Shown here: piece by piece, positions 1 through 4,976 of the stretch
How the letters are laid out: every line of letters starts with the position of its first letter
How positions within the stretch are numbered: position 1 is the stretch's first letter
Source of the DNA: an uncultured Megamonas sp.
Lineage (GTDB): Bacteria; Bacillota; Negativicutes; Selenomonadales; Selenomonadaceae
Direction of reading: 5' to 3'
Length of the DNA stretch: 6,311 bases
Assembly (NCBI GenBank): GCA_900554895.1
Contig: USIX01000131.1
Coordinates: forward strand, 1-6,311
Notes under the pieces: generated by a model
The model's database searches: none
What the model was told of the DNA's origin: nothing
What the model saw: the letters and a program-made list of their open reading frames with translations, nothing else
Program-made: the position numbers and the translations under genes

Positions 1-9
1 AACTGCCAT
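1..9 (-). CDS. start of an unidentified gene (first 3 codons, runs off window)
   Basis: Only ATG GCA GTT (Met-Ala-Val) is inside the window, so the product cannot be named. The start is supported by a near-perfect Shine-Dalgarno sequence, AGGAGGTG at 17-24, 7 nt before the ATG (9 nt counted from AGGAGG). An extended -10 promoter lies upstream at 154-182. The same frame has no earlier start codon before an in-frame TGA at 58-60. A second frame stays open across the edge and is discussed among the rejected items. The gene is in the same orientation as codY but separated from it by a terminator, so it is probably a new transcription unit. In Bacillus subtilis codY is followed by flagellar genes; nothing here shows whether that holds in this organism. 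Confidence 0.55.
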
Positions 10-16
10 GATGGTG

Positions 17-24
17 CACCTCCT
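17..24 (-). promoter_or_regulatory. strong ribosome binding site for the edge gene
   Basis: The minus strand reads AGGAGGTG, almost fully complementary to the 3' end of 16S rRNA, 7 nt before the ATG at 9-7. It decides the start of the truncated gene in favour of Met-Ala-Val over the overlapping open frame. Confidence 0.7.
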
Positions 25-153
25 GTTATTTTTTCCTCCACATTCTTTAGCTTTGCTTCAACCTCCGCATATTCTTGCCGAAAAACCGGAAAGGTATATG
101 ACGGAAGGCACAGTACAAAATCGGAATGTGTGCGTTTTTTTACACCGTTTAGC

Positions 154-182
154 ATTATACCATAAAATTCGCGGTAATACAA
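154..182 (-). promoter_or_regulatory. extended -10 sigma-A type promoter
   Basis: On the minus strand a -35 of TTGTAT (177-182) is followed by a 17-bp spacer and a perfect -10 TATAAT (154-159), preceded by TGG, which is the TGn extended -10 element. Transcription should begin near 147. That leaves a leader of about 138 nt before the ATG at position 9. The leader holds only a small CCG/CGG hairpin that I can see; no known riboswitch is recognised. The promoter lies just past the codY terminator, consistent with an independent transcription unit. Confidence 0.65.
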
Positions 183-206
183 ATAAAATCTGCTGATTTT
201 CGGTAC

Positions 207-245
207 AAAAAAAGAACGGCGGTTTTCCGTCGTTCTTTTTCTTTT
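207..245 (-). terminator. intrinsic terminator of codY, probably bidirectional
   Basis: The 12-nt arms 211-222 and 227-238 pair around a TTTT loop, with a single A/C mismatch. On the minus strand, the codY direction, the stem is followed by a run of seven U (positions 213-207, the outer ones overlapping the stem base). On the plus strand it is also followed by a T-rich stretch (TTTTTCTTTT), so it could stop transcription both ways. It begins about 12 nt after the codY stop codon. Confidence 0.85.
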
Positions 246-250
246 ATCTA

Positions 251-1027
251 TTATCTTTTAAGTTTCTGAATTTCTTCCAGTAAATAATCGTTCAATACTC
301 TGATATACGTACCTTTCATACCGAGCGATTTGGATTCAATTACACCGGCGGATTCGAATTTGCGCAGTGCATTTACGATTACGGAGCGGGTAATACCCAC
401 ACGGTCGGCAATTTTAGAAGCTACCAGCAAGCCTTCCGTACCGTTGAGTTCGCTCAAGATATTAACGGCTGCCTCAATTTCCGAATAGGAAAGTGTAGCC
501 AGCGCAATCTGTACGGTTGCTTTTTTACGGGCTTCCACTTCAATTTTCTGCGAACGGTCACGTAAGATTTCCATGCCGACAACTGTTGCTCCGTATTCAG
601 CCAGAAGCAGGTCATCATCGTTAAATTCACTGTCGAATTTTGCCAGTACGAGCGTAGCGATGCGTTCACCTACGCCGTAAATAGGTACTATTGTAATGAT
701 TTTATTGTTTGCATCACAACTGTCTTTTTCATCGCCGAATACGCAGTGTTCATTCTGTTTGATATTCGGAGACGTAGTATCCATTTTCAAGAGCCAGTTT
801 ACATAGTGTTTCGGAAATTCTCCCTGACTTACGATTTTATCAATCATCGTATCGCATTCGAAATCATCGAGGAAAGCATATCCGTAAATTTTGCCCGTTT
901 TGCTGACAATATACACGTTTGCTTCAATAACATTGCTGAGTACACGGGAAATGCTGTCATATTCTACAGCTTCCGCTTTTTGAAGCAGTTTATTTATTTT
1001 TCTTGTTTTTTCGAGTAAAGACGCCAT
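251..1027 (-). CDS. codY: GTP- and branched-chain-amino-acid-sensing global repressor CodY
   Basis: CodY is a cytoplasmic dimeric DNA-binding protein of Firmicutes. It represses nutrient-uptake, amino-acid biosynthesis and stationary-phase genes when GTP and Ile/Leu/Val are plentiful. The 258-residue product matches the family length (259 in B. subtilis). The N-terminal GAF ligand domain covers about residues 1-155, with family blocks TIVPIYG (112-118) and the [14 protein letters not shown] stretch (143-156). A linker helix (about 157-180) leads to the winged helix-turn-helix at about 198-245, containing [20 protein letters not shown], nearly identical to the Bacillus recognition helix region. 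Start ATG at 1027 follows AGGAAGGGG with 7 nt spacing. By hand alignment the Arg61 that binds the amino-acid carboxylate in B. subtilis corresponds to Thr60 here. Unlike the Bacillus hslVU-codY operon, the gene has its own promoter and stands 570 bp from hslU, behind a repeat-like element. Confidence 0.97.
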   Translation of the reverse strand: MASLLEKTRKINKLLQKAEAVEYDSISRVLSNVIEANVYIVSKTGKIYGYAFLDDFECDTMIDKIVSQGEFPKHYVNWLLKMDTTSPNIKQNEHCVFGDEKDSCDANNKIITIVPIYGVGERIATLVLAKFDSEFNDDDLLLAEYGATVVGMEILRDRSQKIEVEARKKATVQIALATLSYSEIEAAVNILSELNGTEGLLVASKIADRVGITRSVIVNALRKFESAGVIESKSLGMKGTYIRVLNDYLLEEIQKLKR

Positions 1028-1034
1028 CTGTTAT

Positions 1035-1069
1035 CCCCTTCCTGGTTAGGAGTTTTCTCCTCTAAAACC
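1035..1069 (-). promoter_or_regulatory. codY leader: hairpin followed by ribosome binding site
   Basis: In the codY mRNA, AGGAG (1057-1061) and CTCCT (1048-1052) pair around an AAAA loop. An outer GGTT (1066-1069) can pair with AACC (1044-1047) across a 4-nt bulge, giving 9 bp in all. The true Shine-Dalgarno AGGAAGGGG (1035-1043) starts immediately after the stem and lies 7 nt from the ATG. The hairpin itself hides a second SD-like AGGAG. It may protect the 5' end or tune translation; that role is inferred from position only. Confidence 0.45.
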
Positions 1070-1082
1070 ATTTCCTCTACTT

Positions 1083-1110
1083 ATTGTAACATATATATTC
1101 TTAATTTCAA
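1083..1110 (-). promoter_or_regulatory. codY promoter (extended -10)
   Basis: On the minus strand a -35 of TTGAAA (1105-1110), a 16-bp spacer and a -10 of TACAAT (1083-1088) are preceded by TGT, an extended -10 element. Each hexamer matches the sigma-A consensus at five of six positions. Predicted transcription start is about 1076, giving a leader of about 48 nt. I see no convincing CodY-box operator overlapping it. Confidence 0.65.
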
Positions 1111-1117
1111 ATAGTAG

Positions 1118-1146
1118 TTGTTATATTTTTTAGAATTTTATATAAT
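1118..1146 (+). promoter_or_regulatory. plus-strand promoter-like sequence, divergent from codY
   Basis: TTGTTA (1118-1123), a 17-bp spacer and a perfect TATAAT (1141-1146) read to the right, back to back with the codY promoter; the two -35 boxes are 7 bp apart. The -10 abuts the first base of the palindrome at 1147. No plausible coding sequence lies downstream on this strand before the 3' end of hslU, so any product would be non-coding or antisense. The DNA is very AT-rich, so chance occurrence is quite possible. Confidence 0.35.
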
Positions 1147-1182
1147 GTTCATTTTTCTTTTAAGGTTAAAAGAAAAATGAAC
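1147..1182. repeat. perfect 17-bp-arm palindrome
   Basis: The arms 1147-1163 and 1166-1182 are exact reverse complements separated only by GG. The left arm reads GTTCATTTTTCTTTTAA. As RNA it would form about 15 bp with a small loop. Neither strand is followed by a T run, so it is not a normal intrinsic terminator. It lies directly beside the plus-strand -10 box and about 37 bp upstream of the codY -35 box. Confidence 0.85.
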
Positions 1183-1204
1183 CAAAAATCACCTAAAGGT
1201 ATGA

Positions 1205-1238
1205 GATATCTCTAAACGATAAATCGTAAAGAGCTATC
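1205..1238. repeat. imperfect hairpin with inner 10-bp palindrome nearby
   Basis: GATA (1205-1208), CTCT (1210-1213) and ACGAT (1216-1220) pair with ATCGT (1223-1227), AGAG (1230-1233) and TATC (1235-1238). The loop is AA, with an AA/AA internal loop and one T/C mismatch. The left arm overlaps a perfect palindrome GAGATATCTC (1203-1212). It lies inside the proposed element; no function is recognised. Confidence 0.5.
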
Positions 1239-1444
1239 ATAAAAAATCTTTTTAACGTTTCGTTACCGCTGCACCACTGGGCAAGTCCTTGCAACTTTTG
1301 CACATATTCAGACGACACAACGGCTCGAAACATAGAATTTGACTTATACCTTTCAACTTACTTAGCTAGAACTTAATTTGAGCTGTTGCCATTGTAATTT
1401 GCAGTCATGCTAAAACTGTCATCCACATTTAGAATATTTTCACG

Positions 1445-1572
1445 GTAGCTTCAGCTATTAAAAATAAAATTTATTAGATGCGTTTTTAGTTCAAATGTTT
1501 GAGCGTTAGCGAGTTTTTGAACGTTACAGCTAACAAATTTTATTTTTAAAGTGAAAATTTCTAATAAGCTAC
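1445..1572. repeat. nested long inverted repeat
   Basis: Several arms nest around one centre. GTAGCTT (1445-1451) pairs with AAGCTAC (1566-1572). TTAAAAATAAAATTT (1458-1472) pairs exactly with 1535-1549. GTTCAAA (1489-1495) pairs with TTTGAAC (1516-1522). A competing inner pair is GTTAGC (1505-1510) with GCTAAC (1529-1534), and TTATTAG (1471-1477) can also pair with CTAATAA (1561-1567). The transcript of either strand could fold into a large stem-loop structure, as palindromic MITE or REP-type elements do. No protein is credible here. Confidence 0.6.
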
Positions 1573-1594
1573 GAACCCAAGCGTTTTCTTTTTG

Positions 1595-1629
1595 GGTACT
1601 TTTTCTTTGTCGAGCAAAGAAAAAGTACC
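1595..1629. repeat. perfect 15-bp hairpin downstream of hslU
   Basis: GGTACTTTTTCTTTG (1595-1609) and its exact reverse complement (1615-1629) flank a 5-nt loop. It starts about 25 nt after the hslU stop codon. It lacks a U tract on either strand, so if it acts at the 3' end of the operon mRNA it would more likely stabilise it than terminate it. It resembles the palindrome at 1147-1182 and forms the right border of the proposed element. Confidence 0.75.
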
Positions 1630-1654
1630 TGATACAATTACACTGCACCAAACT

Positions 1655-3052
1655 TTATAATATAAATTGGCTTAAATCGCGGTTTTTAATGATACCGCCA
1701 AGTTTTTCATTTACATAATCAGCATTGATTACAACATTTTTCTCCGTAAGTTCTGGTGCTTCAAAGGACAAGTCTTCCAGCAGCTTTTCCATGATGGTAT
1801 GCAATCTTCTTGCGCCGATATTTTCCGTCTGTTCATTAACTTCGCAAGCAACCTGCGCCAGACGCTCGATGGCATCTTCCGTGAAATCAATCGTTACGCC
1901 TTCCGTTGCCAGAAGTGCTTTATACTGTTTTAACAGAGCATTGGTCGGTTCCGTCAGTATGCGCTTAAAGTCCGCTTCCGTTAAGGAACTCAGTTCCACA
2001 CGAATTGGGAAACGGCCTTGAAGTTCCGGAATTAAATCGGACGGTTTTGCCATATGGAAAGCACCGGCAGCGATAAACAGGATATAGTCCGTTTTCATCT
2101 GTCCGTATTTAGTGGAAACGGTGGAACCTTCCACAATCGGCAGAATATCGCGCTGTACACCTTCACGCGATACGTCCGGTCCAGAAGAAGAGCCTTTTAC
2201 TGCAACCTTATCAATTTCATCAAGGAAAATTATACCGTTACGTTCAGCAATCTGCAGCGCTTCATGCGAAATTGCTTCCATATCAAGCAGTTTCTGCGCT
2301 TCTTCCTGCGTAAAGATTTCACGCGCCTGCGCTACTGTAACTTTGCGTTTTTTACGTTTTTTCGGCATGAGATTGCCAAGCATATCCTGAATATTGTTGC
2401 TCATGTCTTCCATGCCTGAACCTGCGAACATGCCTATAACCGGTGCATTTTTCGGTTCAACACTGATTTCAATCATTTCATTTTCCATTTCGCCTTTTTG
2501 CAGACGTTTTCTACACCATTCACGTCCGGCGGAATATTTCGGTTCTTCCACCGTTTTTGCTTCTTCAGCCTCTTCATCCTTATTGCCGCCGAAAAGTGCA
2601 TTAAGCGGATTAGATACGGATTTCGTTTTCGGTTCCGGTACGAAAATGTCAAGAATGCGTTCTTCCGCCATTTCTTTGGCTTTGTCTTGAACTTCCTCCA
2701 GTTTTTCCTGTTTTACCATACGTACGGCAGCTTCCGCCAAATCTCTAATCATCGATTCAACATCGCGGCCGACATAGCCTACTTCCGTAAATTTCGTAGC
2801 CTCCACTTTAACAAACGGTGCTTTGACCAGTTTGGCCAGGCGGCGGGCAATTTCCGTTTTGCCGACACCAGTGGAGCCTATCATCAAAATATTTTTCGGA
2901 ATGATTTCGTCACGCATGTCTTCCGGCAGATGACGACTGCGCCATCTGTTGCGCAGTGCAATGGCTACCGAACGTTTCGCCTGTGCCTGTCCTACAATAT
3001 ATTTATCGAGTTCTTCCACTACCTGACGTGGAATTTGTTCGTTAAATTTCAC
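1655..3052 (-). CDS. hslU: HslUV protease ATPase subunit HslU (ClpY)
   Basis: HslU is an AAA+ unfoldase whose hexamer caps the HslV peptidase, recognises protein substrates and threads them in with ATP. It acts in the cytoplasm. Visible motifs are Walker A GSTGVGKT (59-66), the pore loop GYVGRD (92-97), the long intermediate (I) domain at about 110-240, Walker B IIFLDEID (274-281), sensor 1 around FIAAGAF (326-332), the arginine-finger region GRFPIRVEL (346-354) and the sensor 2 region GARRL (413-417). The C-terminal tail SQFIL is the segment known to dock into HslV and activate it. At 465 residues it is slightly longer than the 443-residue E. coli protein; the extra length is an acidic stretch (159-171) in the I domain. 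The start codon is GTG at 3052, with GGGAG 8 nt upstream in the 15-nt gap after hslV, so the pair is co-transcribed and probably co-translated. Confidence 0.97.
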   Translation of the reverse strand: MKFNEQIPRQVVEELDKYIVGQAQAKRSVAIALRNRWRSRHLPEDMRDEIIPKNILMIGSTGVGKTEIARRLAKLVKAPFVKVEATKFTEVGYVGRDVESMIRDLAEAAVRMVKQEKLEEVQDKAKEMAEERILDIFVPEPKTKSVSNPLNALFGGNKDEEAEEAKTVEEPKYSAGREWCRKRLQKGEMENEMIEISVEPKNAPVIGMFAGSGMEDMSNNIQDMLGNLMPKKRKKRKVTVAQAREIFTQEEAQKLLDMEAISHEALQIAERNGIIFLDEIDKVAVKGSSSGPDVSREGVQRDILPIVEGSTVSTKYGQMKTDYILFIAAGAFHMAKPSDLIPELQGRFPIRVELSSLTEADFKRILTEPTNALLKQYKALLATEGVTIDFTEDAIERLAQVACEVNEQTENIGARRLHTIMEKLLEDLSFEAPELTEKNVVINADYVNEKLGGIIKNRDLSQFIL

Positions 3053-3067
3053 TGTTAAAACTCCCTT

Positions 3068-3607
3068 TTAATTTAATTCTTCTACAATAATATTATGATT
3101 TGTATATACACAGATATCAGCTGCCAGTGTAAGTGCTTCTTTGGCAATTTCACCCGCAGTCAGGTCTGAATGTTTGACAAGTGCCCGACCTGCAGCCAAA
3201 GCGTAAAAACCGCCGGAGCCGATTGCTGCAACACTGCCGTCCGGCTCAATAACTTCTCCGTTGCCGGAAATTAAAAGCAGCGTATCTTCATCGGCAACAA
3301 GCAGTAATGCTTCCAGTTTGCGCAGTACTCTGTCCATACGCCAGTCCTTTGCCAGCTCTACAGCAGCACGACTTAAATTACCGTGATACTCTACAAGTTT
3401 CGCCTCAAATTTTTCAAATAAAGTAAAAGCGTCGGCAACTGAACCTGCAAAGCCTGCCAGCACTTTATTGTTATATAAACGACGGACTTTGCGGGCATTG
3501 GCTTTCATGATTGCCGCCTGTCCGAAAGTTACCTGTCCATCACCTGCGATTGCAGTTTTACCGTCTTTTTTTACGGCTATGATAGTGGTCGCTTTAAAAC
3601 TTTCCAT
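3068..3607 (-). CDS. hslV: HslUV protease proteolytic subunit HslV (ClpQ)
   Basis: HslV is a proteasome-beta-like peptidase; two stacked hexamers degrade proteins delivered by HslU. The 179-residue product aligns closely with E. coli HslV. The N-terminal-nucleophile motif TTIIAV begins at Thr7, so the first six residues (MESFKA) look like a propeptide to be removed to expose Thr7 as the catalytic residue. Family residues are Asp23 (GDGQ, equivalent to E. coli Asp17), Lys40 (equivalent to Lys33) and the GSGG loop at 130-133. The ATG at 3607 has GGAG 8 nt upstream. B. subtilis CodW is reported to use an N-terminal serine at position 2; here residue 2 is Glu, so a Thr mechanism after processing fits better. 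The gene sits 37 nt after trmFO; a weak TTGAAA/GATAAT pair near the trmFO end could add an internal promoter but is unconvincing. xerC, usual at this spot in Bacillus, is absent. Confidence 0.96.
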   Translation of the reverse strand: MESFKATTIIAVKKDGKTAIAGDGQVTFGQAAIMKANARKVRRLYNNKVLAGFAGSVADAFTLFEKFEAKLVEYHGNLSRAAVELAKDWRMDRVLRKLEALLLVADEDTLLLISGNGEVIEPDGSVAAIGSGGFYALAAGRALVKHSDLTAGEIAKEALTLAADICVYTNHNIIVEELN

Positions 3608-3644
3608 TTTATCAACTCCATTTATTCGTACTATACTAATATTA

Positions 3645-4976
3645 TCAGTTTTCCTTGTTTATTTTCAATACATCTGTACTAAATTTTTCTAAAAATTCTA
3701 ATGCCCGCTGTGCGATTTTCTGCTTTTTAAGTTTTTTATCACGAATACGTTCATTAAGCGGCGGCATCAGACCGAAATTTGCATTCATCGGCTGAAAATG
3801 CTTCGCCACGGCTGACGTTATATAGTGGCACATAGAACCGTGCGCCGTTTCCGGCGGGAAAATCACCGGTGCTTCACCTTTTGCCAGATAAGCGGCATTT
3901 ATGCCGGCAACAAGACCGGAAGCGGCGGATTCAATATACCCCTCTACCCCCGTCATCTGTCCGGCAAATAATAAATTGTCCCATTTACGAAATTGCAAAG
4001 TCGGGAGCAAAAGTTCCGGTGAATTAATAAATGTATTGCGGTGCATTACACCGTAACGCACAAATTCTGCATTTTCCAATCCCGGAATTAAGCCAAAAAC
4101 GCGTTTTTGCTCCGGCCATTTCAAATGGGTCTGAAAACCTACTATATTGTACAGGCTGTCCGCCGCATTGTCCTGGCGTAGCTGTACAACGGCATACGGA
4201 CGTTTGCCTGTTTTCGGATCATCCAGTCCGACCGGTTTTAACGGACCGAACAACAGTGTATTTTCACCGCGACGCGCCATCTCTTCCACCGGCATGCAGC
4301 CTTCAAAAAATTTGGCTTTTTCAAATTCCTTAATCGGTGCAAGCTCGGCGTTTACCAGTTCATGCCAAAAATGCTCGTACTGTTCTTTATCCATAGGGCA
4401 GTTGATATAATCCGCCGTACCTTTGCCATAGCGAGAGGCACGATATGCTTTGTTCATATCAATACTTTCCTTGGCAATAAGCGGAGCCGCTGCATCGTAA
4501 AAGTAAAAATACTCCTGTCCGGTAAGCTCTTTTATAGCTTTAGCAAGCACATCGGAAGTAAGCGGCCCGCTGGCAATAATCGTAACGGCATCATTCTCAT
4601 GCGGAATTTGCGTAATTTCCGCATTTATTACATTAATGTTAGGATGATTTTTCACTTTATCCGTAATATAACGGCTGAAACCTTCTCTGTCTACAGCAAG
4701 TGCGCCGCCGGCCGGCACGCGGTTTATATCAGCCGATTCCATAATGAGGGAATTTAACCGGCGCATTTCTTCTTTTAATAAACCGACAGCGTTTTCCAGA
4801 CCCGCACCACGCAGTGAGTTACTGCAAACGAGTTCGGCAAATTTATCCGTTTTGTGCGCAGGAGTTGATTTCACGGGACGCATTTCGTACAAATCGACTT
4901 TAATGCCGCGGCTGGCAACCTGCCATGCCGCTTCACTGCCCGCCATTCCTGCGCCGACAATAATAACTTTCTTCAC
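3645..4976 (-). CDS. trmFO: TrmFO, folate-dependent tRNA (uracil-54-C5)-methyltransferase
   Basis: TrmFO makes 5-methyluridine at position 54 of the tRNA T loop, taking the carbon from 5,10-methylenetetrahydrofolate and electrons from NAD(P)H through FAD. The 443-residue product starts with a Rossmann FAD motif [10 protein letters not shown] (8-17). It carries the conserved LVCSNSLRG block with Cys51 and [16 protein letters not shown] with Cys227; these two cysteines correspond to the pair implicated in catalysis in the family. The C-terminal FAD-contact motif [16 protein letters not shown] spans 339-354, followed by a family-typical [10 protein letters not shown] (398-407). The start codon is GTG at 4976, with AGGA 6 nt before it. 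Its first base overlaps the end of topA so that GTGA serves both genes (4-bp overlap), which indicates translational coupling. The tail after about 410 is lysine-rich, as is usual. Confidence 0.97.
   Translation of the reverse strand: MKKVIIVGAGMAGSEAAWQVASRGIKVDLYEMRPVKSTPAHKTDKFAELVCSNSLRGAGLENAVGLLKEEMRRLNSLIMESADINRVPAGGALAVDREGFSRYITDKVKNHPNINVINAEITQIPHENDAVTIIASGPLTSDVLAKAIKELTGQEYFYFYDAAAPLIAKESIDMNKAYRASRYGKGTADYINCPMDKEQYEHFWHELVNAELAPIKEFEKAKFFEGCMPVEEMARRGENTLLFGPLKPVGLDDPKTGKRPYAVVQLRQDNAADSLYNIVGFQTHLKWPEQKRVFGLIPGLENAEFVRYGVMHRNTFINSPELLLPTLQFRKWDNLLFAGQMTGVEGYIESAASGLVAGINAAYLAKGEAPVIFPPETAHGSMCHYITSAVAKHFQPMNANFGLMPPLNERIRDKKLKKQKIAQRALEFLEKFSTDVLKINKEN

Larger units (their letters stand above)
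1147..1629. repeat. MITE-like / dispersed non-coding element between hslU and codY
   Basis: This 483-bp stretch has no credible gene but dense dyad symmetry. Its ends are two long palindromes (1147-1182 and 1595-1629) that resemble each other when each is read inward: both share TTTTTCTTT, a short centre, AAAGAAAAA, then ACC and a run of five A. That is the layout of imperfect terminal inverted repeats. Internal structures are a hairpin at 1205-1238 and a nested inverted repeat at 1445-1572. No clear target-site duplication is visible (TATAAT on the left, TGATAC on the right). The broken short frames inside (46 codons at 1193-1333 minus, 66 codons at 1451-1651 minus) look like translated repeats rather than genes. 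Calling it a mobile or dispersed element is inference, since copy number cannot be seen here. Confidence 0.5.

Noticed and set aside
1..155. Minus-strand frame starting ATG CTA AAC at 155 and open across the left edge (51 codons, with a protein-like YAEVEAKLKN section)
   Set aside because: Its ATG overlaps the -10 box and would lie upstream of the predicted transcription start, and it has no Shine-Dalgarno. The strong AGGAGGTG serves the other frame. It cannot be fully excluded without the sequence to the left.
8..196. Plus-strand 62-codon frame at the left end
   Set aside because: It has no ribosome binding site, runs antisense across a good promoter and leader, and has low-complexity composition; treated as a shadow.
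994..1071. 25-codon upstream frame in the codY leader (ATG at 1071-1069), overlapping the codY start
   Set aside because: An AGAGGA lies only 1-2 nt before its ATG, too close, and the predicted transcript starts about 5 nt upstream. The codY ribosome binding site is far better.
1125..1139. CodY-box-like sequence ATTTTTTAGAATTTT near the codY promoter
   Set aside because: It differs from AATTTTCWGAAAATT at four of fifteen positions, expected by chance in DNA this AT-rich, and does not overlap the codY promoter core.
1147..1182. Long palindrome as an intrinsic terminator
   Set aside because: There is no T run after the stem on either strand, and the stem is almost all A/T pairs.
1193..1333. 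Minus-strand 46-codon frame (begins MFRAVVSSEYV)
   Set aside because: The only AAAGG-like sequence is about 17 nt before the ATG, too far, and the frame lies inside the repeat-like element and its hairpin. It looks like a translated dispersed repeat.
1451..1651. Minus-strand 66-codon frame
   Set aside because: It consists of the hairpin at 1595-1629 and the nested inverted repeat read as protein; it is Lys/Phe/Asn-rich with no recognisable domain.
2498..3058. Plus-strand 186-codon frame opposite hslU
   Set aside because: It is the antisense shadow of a strongly conserved gene, rich in Phe/Arg as expected from reversed codons, with no start signals.
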